Positions 44,745-57,025 of a stretch of DNA of 64,000 bases are shown piece after piece. The translations under genes were made by a program, and so were the position numbers. The notes below the pieces were generated by a model. That model was given only the letters and a program-made list of their open reading frames with translations. It was not told where the DNA came from and did no database searches. Origin of the DNA: Paragonimus skrjabini miyazakii (lineage: Eukaryota > Platyhelminthes > Trematoda > Plagiorchiida > Troglotrematidae); the NCBI GenBank assembly GCA_014338405.1, contig JTDE01022256.1, forward strand, positions 1-64,000, read 5' to 3'. Each line of letters starts with the position of its first letter. Position 1 is the first letter of the stretch.

Positions 44745-44780
44745 CCTCGTTTGTGAGTAGTATACTACTAACAGACGAGG
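44745..44780. repeat. 36-bp near-perfect palindrome
   Basis: CCTCGTTTGTGAGTAGTA followed directly by TACTACTAACAGACGAGG; 18-base arms with two mismatches and no loop. Confidence 0.85.
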
Positions 44781-44939
44781 TTGCATACATTCAGGAACCA
44801 GAGGGTAAGCCTCAACGCCAGAAAGATGACGGACCAGAAGTGACTATCAGAGTAGTGTACGCAGTATGAGGGAAGTGCTACCAGGGCGAACGACTACATA
44901 CTGCTACCCAATATGTGTGAATGCATGTCAGCCGCGCAA

Positions 44940-45113
44940 GTGAGTGTAAGTTTTCGGCCTTGCGCCTAGGTCACCGAATGGACCAATCCGAGGCGAGCGT
45001 AACTTCTCGGATGTTCGAGAATTCTGGGGGGCGTTCACATTCCCAGAAAATGAAGAAATCCATTTTCCTTGCAAACAGTGCGAAGTTTTGGGAAAAAGTG
45101 CCTTTTCCCAACA
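44940..45113 (+). mobile_element. Fragment of the same LTR as 1419-1826
   Basis: Matches the 3' 40% of the solo LTR, including GAATGGACCAATCCGAGGCG, GAGCGTAAC and GAAGAAATCCATT, and ends at the same TTTTCCCAACA terminus. The 5' part of the LTR is missing. No TSD can be read because the left end is truncated. Confidence 0.65.
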
Positions 45114-45124
45114 TACTTCATGCG

Positions 45125-45225
45125 ATGCTGCACTCCGATGTTTATTCTTGTATTTTCTCTGCGGCTACTTCAGTGTCAAAATCTATACTCTGGCCCCCAC
45201 TACTGAATAACAGTGTTGTGAGTAG
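45125..45225 (+). repeat. Short repeat R4, copy 2
   Basis: Follows the LTR fragment by about 12 bp and shares CCCCACTACTGAATA with 34425-34515. It could be the start of an LTR element's internal region. Confidence 0.4.
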
Positions 45226-46012
45226 TATCGTACGATCGTTTCTCCTCACTACACTAGATCTCTTCGGGCTGAAGTAACAAAAATCTTTAAACCTGTTGGG
45301 CAGTGGTTTGGTTATTGCTGAGCAGTGGGAAAATGCTGGTTAAGACATGTTGACCGTCACTCATATTAAGTTGTAATTCATGTCGATTATTATCCTTAAG
45401 TGGGAAGAATAACGTACTGTGTTGAGATGTTAAACAAAGTCTTTCATCTCAAGATAATGTCAATTCTAATATGTGGTGAAAGAGTTTGGTCGTTTCCTGT
45501 TGAACGTCATTAACATTTGATTACAACTTTCGCATTGAAACAGCCCTCCTGTTTGTGAAAGGAGCGAAAGTAGTTGACCTTTTCTGCTACCTTGGCGTGG
45601 TCGTCAGGCTTGTGCGCTGCTTTGATCCGGAGGGCTGTGCTGACTGCGACCACGGTCGTTGCAGGTTCAACCATATCAGATTGGCCAAAGAGGAGCAGCC
45701 AGACAAAAAGCAGATGCCTCCGTTGTGAGGTGTTCGTTGTGTATGGTGTCAGTGTGTTGTGTTTCGATTGAGTTTGCTATTTTTTCTCTCCCTGATCTGA
45801 TTCCCTGAATGCATGATTGGTTTGTCTGTGCAGTATTATCTCTATGTGAATGTACCGAACGTCATGGGTTGTGACTGTCGAGCCTGTCCTGGATGGTTGA
45901 TGCTGCTGCGTGTGTGCGCGTGTGTCACCTGCTGCCTCGCAGTACAGGCTTTTGAGCCAGAGACTGGTTGAGGGCCCTAATCGCTCTCCTGTCTAGGTCT
46001 GGGCATCCTGGC

Positions 46013-46112
46013 NNNNNNNNNNNNNNNNNNNNNNNNNNNNNNNNNNNNNNNNNNNNNNNNNNNNNNNNNNNNNNNNNNNNNNNNNNNNNNNNNNNNNNNN
46101 NNNNNNNNNNNN
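46013..46112. other. Assembly gap, 100 N, inside LINE copy 2
   Basis: Exactly 100 N. By comparison with copy 1 (3240 to 2320) the true gap should be roughly 0.8-0.9 kb, unless this copy is deleted there. Confidence 0.9.
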
Positions 46113-46607
46113 GTGATTGTGCGACAGCGCGACATTCGTGAGGTGCGTATCACGCGAGTGGTGCGCGGCGCTGAATGTAGCACCGATCATAGACTGGTCA
46201 GAATTAAGTTATTCATCCATTTACGCAAGTCTGTCTATTGTAGATCTTCCGAACAACAGCAGAAGTTGGATATCAAACGACTGGAGAACCGCGAGACGAA
46301 GACTGCTTTTCAATGTGTAGTTGCCGCCAGTCTGCACGGCGTTCCTGTATCCACTACCCCTGAGGGTATGTGGCAGTTTATCAAGGAACGGATCACGACA
46401 GCAGCCACCGAGACGATTGGTGTCAAACGCCAGAAACGTCCGGACTGGTTCGACGACAACAATACAGTTATCGCCGAACTGGTACGAGATAAGAATACCG
46501 CGTTTGCTGCCTCCACGGTGGACCCAGATAATGAAGCGAAGAAGGACACGTTATGGAGCGTCCGCCGTCAACTGGCCGAGCGTGTTCGCGGAATCAAGGA
46601 CAACTAG
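46113..46607 (+). pseudogene. LINE family 1 copy 2: endonuclease end and linker
   Basis: A 164-residue open frame starting in the gap: GAECSTDHRLVRIKLFIHLR (last endonuclease block with catalytic Asp-His), then LDIKRLENRETKTAFQCVVA, WQFIKERI and KRQKRPDWFDDNNTVIAELV. It ends at a TAG just after RGIKDN, 22 bp before the RT frame opens. Confidence 0.8.
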
Positions 46608-46628
46608 TGGATAAAGCATGGTGAGCGG

Positions 46629-47205
46629 ATGCAGGGCTTCGCAGATCGTCGACTGCATAAGGAGTTCTACGACCCGCTCAAAGCGATGTTCGGCCCATCT
46701 ATCCAGTCTACTAAAGCACTGGTAGACATGGACACCGGCTATTCGTACACCCAGCCAGAGGACATCATGAAAGTTTGGCGCAAACACTTTGGTAGCCTAC
46801 TAAATCGTCCTGCTACCATTGATTGGGTGACCGTGAATAGCCCGCCGCAACAGGCCATCAAGCCTTCACTTGCTCTCGCTTCTGATTTACTAGAATTGCA
46901 GAGAGCGATTAATCAAATACGCAACGGAAAGGCTGCAGGTGAAGATGGATTGCCAGGCGAATTCCTGAGGAACGGCGAACCGGCGATGGAACGTGCACTA
47001 CTACAGCTGGTTCACTCCATTTGGGAGCTCGAGGTGATGCCACAAGATTTCCAGGATGTTGTGATAGTACTTTTGTTTAGAGGTAAGCGTAACAAACAAT
47101 GCCCCGACAGCTATCGGAGCATCAGTCTGCTGAGCTGCGCAGGCAAGGTACTTGCCAGAATCCTTCTGAACCACATGAATACGGAAGTCATAGAGGCCAA
47201 TGTTT
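46629..47205 (+). pseudogene. LINE family 1 copy 2: RT fingers domain
   Basis: Open frame with IQSTKALVDMDTGYSYTQPE, QIRNGKAAGEDGLPGEFLRN, FQDVVIVLLFRGKRNKQCPD and SYRSISLLSCAGKVLARILL then NHMNTEVIEANVSEE. The sequence then leaves the RT alignment before WGFR, so the palm (FxKAFDSV and FADD boxes) is absent. The deletion is about 1 kb relative to a full element. Confidence 0.85.
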
Positions 47206-47682
47206 CTGAGGAGCTTGGCGGATCTCGGGCTGAACGGGATGGAAGCTCTGCTAATATTGAATCAGCTTCGTTGGCTGGGTTACGTCCGTCGAATGGGCGA
47301 TGACCGCATCCTGAAACAGGTGCTGTATGGACAACTGCGATCAGGTAAGCGAAGTCCTGATGGTCAAAAGTGGAGATACCAGGATGCTGTGCAGGTAAGT
47401 CTTTCACGTTGTAAAATTGCTTTGAGATATTGGGAAGACTTAGCGTTGAACCGGACGGCCTGGAGGGATACGATTCGGACGAGCGTCCGCGAGTTCAACG
47501 AGCAGTTATTGCGCGGCCGAGAACGAAAGCGCACGGTACGCAGAGGAACCATCGGTGTCATAGGTCGTGGTGACATGACTATATGGCGTTGCGATGTGTG
47601 CGTTCGCGAATGCGCTGGCCGTTTAGGATTATTAGGCCACAAGCGCACTCATAGTGAACCGTCGACGAAGAGAGTACGCTAG
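47200..47682 (+). pseudogene. LINE family 1 copy 2: C-terminal region with C2H2 zinc finger
   Basis: 160-residue frame: LLILNQLRWLGYVRRMGDDR, ILKQVLYGQL, KWRYQDAVQVSLSRCK, AWRDTIRTSVREFNEQLLRG, then CDVCVRECAGRLGLLGHKRT-H, a complete C-x2-C-x12-H-x3-H finger, and SEPSTKRVR with TAG. A C-terminal C2H2 finger is a known trait of some APE-type LINEs and may bind the element RNA or DNA. Confidence 0.85.
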
Positions 47683-47694
47683 GCCCAGGTCGGT

Positions 47695-50600
47695 CAAACG
47701 GTATATCCATTCTATTTTTATTAATGATTGCATCGACCAAGACCATGTTTGTTCGGCAACTAATCCGCTTCTCTTTTCAGAAACTTGGATGTCTGTGGTC
47801 TTCTGCTTATTCTTTTCATGAGCTTTGTTGGTGTATTGAATGATGAATCCTTTGCCTGTTCTTTTCGTGGTCCAATCTGAATTTTCTTTCCCGCCCTTGT
47901 CCTTTCTGGAATGCATTAACGCACATCGGTACACCGAAATGCTTCTTGTATTACATTTTATATCTTTTTTCTCAGTATAGGTCTTGTCCTTGAAGTTTCT
48001 CTGTTTATTTCCCGAGATAAGGGTTTCCTTTTCCTGCTAGCCATGCAATTGGCTAACCGGCATTGGCCAGCTGGACACAAAGGCCTCACTCACACACCTA
48101 CTGGTCTTATTCCTTCGAGTTTACACCGGATACGTGGTGTGTGAGTGGAACCGCAAGTGGTGCAGCGCAAGCCACTTGGGGTGATGGCTTAAAGCGCAGG
48201 CGTCCTTTGGCTTCGGTCACTGTGACAGGCTAATCCGTTTCGGATGCCACCAACCATGTTTTAACAACTTGTACGGGAGTTCGTGTAATAAACTACTTAG
48301 CAGACCAAACGTGTTTTGCGGTCACAGTATTACAGAAGGCAGAAACGTGGTGCTAAGAGTTCTAATCAGTCGAAATCTTGTCACGAAAATTTTACAAAAT
48401 GGGCAAATGGAATGAAGAAGTGAAAACTACTGTGTTGACAGAAAATGTGTGGTGCTTGTTTAAAAAATGAATACACCTAATGGTTCATGGCTGGCTTTCC
48501 TTAACTTTCCTTGAACCTACAAAATGTGTAAATTGCACGGGAGCATTTACCCGCAAAGTTCTGCGCTTTTAAAACTGTTGCTACCTGCACACTGTATAGG
48601 CATCAGAATGTGTTACTTGTAAAGCACTGTATTAGAAATTTTCCTTACGTAATATTGTACCTTTGCGTTCCTGTCACACAACTCCGTGGAAACATACCTG
48701 ATCACGTTTTCCATTGAAACAACACTACTTTCTAATCGAAATCTATGACAACCCTGCTGGAACATAGTGAAGAATTATTCCAGTAGAAACTCTGTCAGCT
48801 GATTCACGAAGTCTTACAGGGAATTCAGGAATTCCACACTTGAACTCAGTTACCCACCTAACTTACCGTGTCATATTGTAGCGAAAACTCGTTCAATGAA
48901 GGAATATCTTCAATCTCCAATTCGCGCATTTCCACTCCACTCATACGCTCGCGGTTCACAGTACAACGAGGTTTCCACTTAAAGTTTGTGTGCACTTCTG
49001 TCTGGTTATGTTCGTCTGGCTGACGCTTCCTACCGTGGATTGTTACGTGCCATTTCTCACTCGTTCTTTGAGTGATGAGTCGATCGGTCGGTCGTGTTTT
49101 TCACAAACCAGCCGCTATGGGCTTTGACCATAACTCGCTCCGAGATATTCCACCACGTGTTGGAATAATCGCGTCTCTGACTTGGTCAGCCGTTACAATG
49201 TAGATTCCATCAGATGATCTCGAAGATTGACTGCCCAAGCAGGATTTCTCAAGTCGTTCACGCTAGAATTCACCAACGCCACCGATGTGCACCGGCCAGG
49301 TTTTGTAGCCCAGCTTGTACAGCAGTCTGGGCATATTGTTTCTCTCGTTGGTTCGCATCCATCCGAGATCCAGATGTTTTTAATTGGGTCCCCTTTAACT
49401 CATGGAATCTGTCGAGCAGCTTAACAGTAATACCATCCCAATAAGGCCATTGAGGCCTAAGTGTTTCCCCCATACTCACGATTATTATAGCTTCTTGGAT
49501 GAATCCTCCAACGTCCTGACATTTATACCCGTTCTAGCATTTGGACAAGTGGTCAGCTACAGTTATCGGTATAAAATATATTGTCATGAGCCCATTCATA
49601 CATAATGTCACCACTCATTAATCTGGACGCAAAGTCGGTTTACTTCCATCGCCCGAGATCAGCTGTCTGCGTAAGTTTCGACAGGAGAGAAATGTGAACT
49701 CTTAAGCCTGGAAGAAATGCTTTCGTGAGTGAAACAGTCGGCTACTTGACCTGATAACGATCGGTCTGCTGTTATCAACCCAAACTCGACTTACATGTCT
49801 AATTCATGACTGCACAGAAAAAGCTGTAACACGAACGTGGTGGTGGTTGATTTTTTAGTCCTGTCTTAGAACCAAATTGAATGGTGATTCTCAATCCACT
49901 TAATGCTAGAAAGAAACTTCCGTTCATCTCACCCTAATTCTAAGGGAACAGCCACTGAACTGGAGAGCAGATATTTACATCGGTTACTGAAACAAGTTTC
50001 AAACTGCTTCATTGGAAGATTGGTTCGGATTGGTCCAGATCCATACTCAGAATTATACTCAAGTACATGCTACCTGCAGGCGGTAAATGAATGTTTGTGC
50101 ATTCTCTCTAGATCCTTAGCTGCTGTGGTGATGATGTTTTGTGCGTTAAGTCCGTTCGGATAGCCAAGTTCTTATAGTGCAGCAGTAAGGAAGTTACTGG
50201 ACACTGCCGTGGACATGGCTTCACAACAAACTTTTCTGTCTCAACTCTCTGAGGAACAGGACTAAGTCCTGCTCCTATTTCAGTGGAAAAAATCCATGGA
50301 AGTAAGTAAACTGGTTTAAACGCATTTCTTTGCAACACATATATCGATTTAATGGCACATTAATGTGTCATTACGTAGGATATTTCAGGACAGTGGAAGA
50401 GATCATTCACCGTCGAACTGAATGAAAGATTGCATTTGCTTGAATGTCTTGATGATAAGCTTTAACTCTATATCGACGGGGTAAACAACGATTAATACTG
50501 TTCACACACCTGCGGTTGGCAAGGAATGCTTGAACTCACTTGTTCACTTTTCCCAAAGGAATATAGACCGGAGGAGGACACAGAGGGGGGAGTCCACTGT

Positions 50601-51279
50601 CGCATCGCCAGGGCATCAATATAAGTCCTCGATGAAGTTAAGCTGTAAGTTGAGCAGGTAGTTCCTAGATTATGGTCCAATGTCTCACCTTTATATCTGA
50701 CTGACCAGTGCAATCTGGCAGCGAGTCATCGACAAACAAGGGAGACAATAAACGCTCACACGCGACGGTTTGCATTTCGAGATCTCTCAGAGTTTCAACA
50801 TGCTCAAAGTTATCACAGAGACTAGTGTAGTGAGAATGTACGATCACAATGCACTGCTAGTTATTATGCAGACGGAGACATGTGTTTGTGTTTCGAAATA
50901 ACCGGCGGAAAACACTACGAAAAAGGCTGGAGTGCAATTGCGCAGAAAATGATGTTCCCCAAACATGAACTTGCCATTAACAACCGTGGCGTTCCGAGTG
51001 TATTAATGCGTGCAAATGAGTGTTTGTGTTCGAAGTGCTATTGAAGAATATACTACTTGTATCGAGTTTCTGAGCAAACATTCCTCGTGTCACTCACATT
51101 CTTAGCTCGCAGCACTAGTGGGGACAGGAAATTTAACAAATCGGCTCGAAGTGATCAGGTAACCACTACATGGTTTTGTTATTAGGGGAATCCCGCAGGT
51201 CTAAAATCAATCGGAAGACCGCACGAACAAGAAAGATTAGAACCTCTCACCTTTAGTCCACCAAGTCCAGTCCCGGTTT
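47695..51279 (+). other. Gene-poor stretch, possible LINE 3' UTR at its start
   Basis: 47695 to about 48260 may be the LINE family 1 3' UTR or an adjoining repeat; it includes GC-richer sequence (48030-48260) unlike its surroundings. The rest has only short open frames. Confidence 0.4.
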
Positions 51280-52540
51280 TGATTTCCTTTAACGCATTCA
51301 CCAACCTTGTTTGAAGTTTGTTCTGCTCTTCTTGCTGATGCATCCTGTTTTCCAGCATTTTTGAAGGAGACCTACCTTATGTTGAGGTCACAATCCGTTT
51401 GTTTGTATGGTTAGAGTGAGGCGGCTAGCCGATTACTGTTCGATCGTTAAACAGTCTTGCTTCTTTTTCCGAGCATCGTTCAAACTGTCGTGCTATCTCT
51501 TTTGAATTATATCACTTCCGATTGTTTGCCTGTTGATGCATACTAATTTCGAAGTGAGTGATGCCTGCGTACCGGATGGCATGTTTGCATTTATCTGCTC
51601 AGCAGGTCATATTCGGCTGTCGGTTCCCGAAGCCAAGCAACCGTGCATTCGGGTCATGCAACAGCCAACTAACACCGACCTAGATCTTAACCAGTACCGC
51701 AGTCCACACCTCTCCATTTCGACCGCTCAGCGCCCAGCCAGTTCACTGCGTCCCACCATTTAGCCTGTAACGGTTCAGTACACTTCGGCAAACCGGATGG
51801 CTCAATTCTAGCTATCCAATTGCCCCAGATCTGGTCAGGAGACCACACGTTAGCTGTCTCGCTCAAACACGTACCCCTGACCTATTCTCGAAGTTACAGA
51901 CATACATCACGCGCTCCACAGGCGAGCGCGTGATTCGACAGTCCTGGTCTACTCTGCATGCACAGGCTCCACTAGGTGTTTTCGTCTTCATTCACCCGAC
52001 AGACAGTGTCCTTTTGCTTCAACGAGTACCAAGACTACATGCCATACACACACATGCGCATCGACTGAACCAACTCCATGCAAATCCACTTACAAGCACG
52101 TGACGCGCACATACGAAGGCGACTGAATTCGCAGATACACAAAATAACTTCCGATGCCACGTCTCGGCCCGTGAACAAGTCATTAACGCACGAAAACAAC
52201 GGATACGAAGCCAACGGACTCGAGGACGTGAGCTACATCACAACTGTACAGCTTCACATCGTATCCACGTCATGCTGTCCCTGCAACACTGCCACCACAC
52301 AGCGTACATCTGGATATTGTTATCCACACTTCTGTCAACCTGGACATTATTTCGTATTGTACGTGAGTCTCCTGGCTTGTCTATTTCTAATCATTTTCCT
52401 GTTCATGTCTGATCGTATTATACACCTTATTATTCAACTGTATACCCTTCTTTTATTACAAGTAGTTGGTGTTGGGCTGTGGTCATTTACACATAGCCCA
52501 TCCCACCTCATTTAGTAAGGTTGGTGCACCCGACGTGATC
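51280..52540 (+). other. Compositionally distinct block with a 145-residue open frame
   Basis: C-rich on plus from about 51600 to 52360, unlike the AT-rich surroundings. Frame 52078-52515 starts with a true ATG and ends with a hydrophobic stretch (residues about 98-135, two possible membrane segments), but no family is recognised. The composition looks like a repeat, possibly an LTR or LINE UTR, more than a gene. Confidence 0.3.
51907..51933. repeat. Perfect hairpin, 10-bp stem
   Basis: TCACGCGCTC, loop CACAGGC, GAGCGCGTGA. Sits in the C-rich block; no T-run follows. Confidence 0.8.
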
Positions 52541-52987
52541 TTTCATTCATTTGTTTTGTAACACAACAAATCACTTTTGAACTTTACTCCAACGTACGCG
52601 CATTTCACATATTAGATTCGTTTTTGCTTTTTACTTACTTTGATTTCGAACATTCCAATTCATACAGACATCCCATAAGCCAAAGTGACAGTTTGCCTAG
52701 GGAGCGAGAGGGCAGATTGTCAGCTTTGTCCCATGGCACGGAGCGGCTATATGTGAGCGTATCAGGTGCACTTCGGTCAGTCAAGTAAGTGTACAAAATA
52801 AGCGCATTGAGTACCCGTCCGCCATTCTGGCGAATGCTACTGCTGCTGATGATCGATTCGCATACTGTACTTTCCGGTGTTCTTGGTTGGTGGAGATGCT
52901 CTTAAAAATGGCGTGGTTCTCCGAAGTCGTCGCAGTATGCACTCTCAGATGTGGGATTCAACGTGAAACGATTAGGTATAACTTCAA

Positions 52988-53020
<33 letters not shown>

Positions 53021-54509
53021 ATGGTATAACTAAGGTCGTCATTGCAGAAAACAGCCCATAGTTCACTTGTGTGAAATTTAAAGCGTCCACTGAAAGTAAA
53101 GGTTCGAGTACTGTTCAGGCAGCCCTTACTACAATCAGTCGAACGGTAGACAGGAAACGACGGTCAAAATGACGATGTGACTATTACAACTTGCATTGTT
53201 ATATAGAAGTAATCCGTGTTTGAGGTCAACAGGGCAACGGAATAATCATAATGAGCATATACTCCAAGACCAAGCTCAGCGAATGTTGTGTAGAAGAACA
53301 TGTATGCGTCTACAGATATTAGGAAACTTCATGGAACCATAAACGTTAAACGAAGCCGAAAGCCTTATTGACGATGGGTAAAAATTCGGGGGAAATAACA
53401 CAACAGCGAAGCCCGATATGGATATAGTGCACTCCAGACAACCGACGGCAATGGACCGAAAGGAGGAAGACACGTGAGTGAAGCTACCGGTCGTATAGTG
53501 TAGAAGCCGGCAAAAATAAAGAGAAAATTATCAAACAAATCTGGGAAGTCGTGCGCTGTCAGAAATAGGAAGAATCACAAACCATAGAATGCTATCAATG
53601 ACCAAGACACACGTGAGGATGTGAGGGTATTCGACTGGGCAACCGCACCGTTGTGAAGTCAACAGGTGATTTGTGGAAAACTAAATCCAGTCAAAGCTTG
53701 CCATTCGACCAAATCAGTACGTCAGCAATTATCCTAATAAACATCTGGGAGAGGAGATGTTTAACTGTGTCAAGCGGTGACACAAAAGACGACAAACGGA
53801 AGCAAACAGACCATTGGGAAAGTTCATTGGATATGTTCGTTTTACAATTATTTCTTGTTTGTCTAACGATCCACGGTGTCCTCAGAAAATGTGAGGTGGC
53901 TCTGTGCTACTGGTGTTGTTTTATTGCTTTCACTTCAAGAACATATTTAACGCGAAATGACCACGTGAAGTGGCAAACGTGCCATAGCTTAATAAACGAT
54001 TGGCTTGCATCGAAGTAAGGAAATGTAGTTTAATGATCCTGACAATAGCTCGTATCTTAGTGTGTGTATTGTCTGCGTGTTAATTTTAAGTGAGGCGATC
54101 CAAGCTGGGTGCGACTCCATTCAAGTGTGCGACGCCTTGCGCACGATTAGTTGTATGCTTTTCCGAATAACGTTTTATTTCTCCGTCTCACTGGTCACTG
54201 TTATATGTGATGTTATTAGAATCGATTATCTGAAACAAGTAAAACCATAGGTTTATGATGGTTTCCGTTGAGAGCGCGTGCGAAGGCTAGAAACAAACAC
54301 ACTTAAAGGGAAAAGATGTTACACTGGTTCATCTGTCACTACAGGCCCGTTGAGATAGGGTCTCGCTCGTTACCCGGATTAACATCTGAGTACAGACTGT
54401 GTGAAACCATAAATGGTTTTACTCAGGGAGAATAAGCGAAAAGTATGTTTAATTAGGTATTTCCGATGAATATGGGGGAATTGTGATCGATTTTGATTGA
54501 ACATCACCC
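52541..54509 (+). other. No gene recognised
   Basis: Contains an AT microsatellite (52988-53022). The 53653-54018 frame opens at GTG, not ATG, and has no motif. Confidence 0.45.
52988..53022. repeat. AT microsatellite
   Basis: About 35 bp of TA repeat with one TT interruption. Confidence 0.85.
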
Positions 54510-54640
54510 ACAAGGATACGCACTACTGACGAGCTCTAATTAGAGTAAAACTCAAGTCTAGTGCTTCTTTTAGAAAGGGGCCAACTGGAAAGTCTATGGG
54601 TATGCGACAGCTGCGATCAATTGTGGGTGATGTTTAATCT
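54510..54640 (+). repeat. Short dispersed repeat R1, copy d
   Basis: CGCACTACTGACGAGCTCTA, TAGTGCTTCTTTTAGAAAGG and ATGCGACAGCTGCGATCAAT closely match copy c. Confidence 0.7.
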
Positions 54641-55121
54641 AGAGCGAGTTTTCATTAAATTAGAAACATCCCTTTTGATGAATGCAGATACGTGTAATGG
54701 TAAGCATATGAGCTATGGATTAACGCCTCTGCTTTCTTGAAATGCGAAAATTGATAAATCTCCCACTTTCTTGTTAACTAGAGAAAGCTACATGTTTCGG
54801 AAGTAAGACATTTCCGCTTTGGAAGAGAGTACACATTCGGCCAGGTGACTTGCATTCACGAAGAGAGTATAGCTATCTGATCAAAACGACTCAACAAACA
54901 AACGACCACGAATTAACGGCAGATTGTACTTCTGTAAAACAGCTCGTCCAAATGCCACATTAATTTAAACCAGTCGCTTTGCCAAAGGACAACAAATAAA
55001 GTAAGTTTTGGTAACGAGAGGAAAATGATGGATTCAACTGGCAAAGTTATTAAAATAACTGAGTAGACAAGATTTTCCTGTTTATCTCTGTATTGCTGAT
55101 TTTTAGGCTATAGGTTGAACA

Positions 55122-55190
55122 TCACTTACTAATAATCGCAGCTGCCGCACTCCCGTAGACTTTTCAGTCGGCCGAAAAGATGTTTATCTC
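55122..55190 (-). repeat. Short dispersed repeat R1, partial copy e
   Basis: Reverse core: AATCGCAGCTGCCGCACTCC, GTAGACTTTTCAGTCGGCC. Faces copy d about 480 bp away. Confidence 0.6.
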
Positions 55191-56847
55191 ACACCAAAAA
55201 AAAACAATGTCTACGGCTTACCAGTAATTTTCAACCTTGTTTATTTCACTGAATCCGCTGGGAATTTTTGTCTTCAGATGCACCAGACGATCCAACAATG
55301 TGGTTTGAGCTTGAGGAAGTGGAATGTGTCTGTTTTAACAAAAATGAACCAGACATGGAATCAATCGAGTTAGAATGACTTGATGATGACGCGATCTCGT
55401 TTGTGCTGCGAAATCAGCACAGAGTTTTCGGATGCGCAATATTGGCCACATCTACCTATTCGATCGATACTGATCACCTAGGGACTAATATGTCATTCAC
55501 TGAAGACATCGTGGTCAGATCAATGGAGAGAAGGAAACTTTGGCAAACAATGGCATAAATTGCAAAGACACGTGGGGAATAGGCACGGGCTAACGGTAGT
55601 GAGAAGTAATCCGCTGACAGGCAGCTTTGCCGTAGTAACTCTGCTTCAGAATACGGCCGGATTACTAGGTACCTAATTACGTTCGGAACACGCGTATATG
55701 ACCGGAAGAAGTTATACCACAGGTAACAGTATGCAGATACAGCACGCGTCCGCTGTGCCAGTAGTACCGATTGGTCGCTGAACACCCTCCCTGTGTTGCG
55801 GCTTAAACAGCAATGGCGCTCATTAAATCACCGCAACTTTCTCCCCTCAGAAGTTCACTTTCCCGTAGGCTAACTAGACGAGTAGACATCCTGGTACTAT
55901 AGGCTGACAGAAGTCACAATGTTAAAGGGTCGTTTGGGTGAACTTTTTCTCAATGAGACGTTTTGTAACAATTCCGAACATAAGTCGGCTCCACTGTCAC
56001 CGATGAACCGTGACAGCAAGAAAGTCGACAGTCGTCATCATTGACGTGAAATGCTGGGGTCAGACGATCCCGTGGACTGATGACGGAGTCCAGACATTGT
56101 GTAGATGATCGGATTCTTTTAGACGTGGAAGGCACAGCCGAACTTTTCCTACTTGTGAAGTGTACTATATTCCAGTGGTGCAGGATTAAGTTATCTATAA
56201 ACGTATCCAGAATAGGTATCATCCTCAGTTTGATAGCACTAATAGCGCTCTTCAAGGTCCCTACCCGATTTTTGCTGTACCAATGGAACACGTGTGTGCT
56301 GAAAGTAGATGTTTACACCCAACACTAGATAGGGATATTCGTTTCGACGGCACAAAGCTGCGATCCGTAGTCAGTGTTCAAAAACAGGTATATTTAATCG
56401 CAAACAGCCTGACCAATAAATTTCATTATCTAGGTGATTGTCGACAACATTCGGACGTAAAGGTATATTATTACTAATGCGTGAAGCTTGTTAGGGATCG
56501 GCCTGCATCAATCCGGATGCATTTTCTGTCGTGGTACGTATCTTTTACACACCCTTATGAAGCTTATACAACTCGGCTGAGTTCATTAGACAGCTGTGGA
56601 CTTTGGCAATCTCTTGGGTGAGTTGCCAATGTATGCGGCTCAAATCTGATCAAGTGGGCGGTGATACTGTTAATGAATGTAACCAAAAAATGACGAAAAC
56701 ATTCATACAATCAATGCGTACCAGAGCTACTACTGCGTAGCACTGCATGAACGACTTGTGAAATGGTGATGATCGAGGCATGATGTTTCGTGTGTAATTC
56801 ACGCCATTCGACACTTTTGTGTGGTAAGTAGTAATGGATTTGGACAT
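55191..56847 (+). other. No gene recognised
   Basis: Minus frames of 103 (55785-55474) and 113 residues (56291-55950) have no recognisable domain. Confidence 0.45.
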
Positions 56848-57025
56848 TACTAAACATTCATCACAGCCGTCGCATTCCCTTAGATATTTCAGTCAGCCTT
56901 TCCGAAAAGAAGCGCTATACTGGAGTTTCGCTCTTACTAGGACTCGTCAGCAGTGCATATGCGTACCATGGCCTGAACTGGAACACTGGCCACGCTTTCA
57001 TAAACCAACCGTGGTCACTACTGGG
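56848..57025 (-). repeat. Short dispersed repeat R1, copy f
   Basis: CACAGCCGTCGCATTCCCTT, TTTCCGAAAAGAAGCGCTAT, ACTCGTCAGCAGTGCATATG then CTGAACTGGAACACTGGCCA; the last part matches the upstream half of copy b, defining a unit of about 175 bp. Confidence 0.65.

Larger units (their letters stand above)
45576..47694 (+). mobile_element. LINE family 1, copy 2 (RT palm deleted, scaffold gap inside)
   Basis: Begins at the same 5' terminus as copy 1 (GACCTTTTCTGCTACCTTGG), runs through the 5' UTR to 46012, then a 100-N gap that hides most of the endonuclease: the sequence resumes at the point equivalent to base 2320 of copy 1, so about 0.8-0.9 kb is missing. Then come the endonuclease end (STDHRLVRIKL), linker, RT fingers (to 47205), a jump over the palm, and the C-terminal region with a C2H2 finger ending at 47682. 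Coding frames are longer here than in copy 1. Confidence 0.85.

Noticed and set aside
52078..52515. Calling this frame a host membrane protein
   Set aside because: No homology, and the surrounding composition fits repeat sequence better; left as an unassigned block.
53100..53112. GGTTCGAGTAC, similar to a tRNA B box
   Set aside because: No A box at the right distance and no cloverleaf could be drawn.
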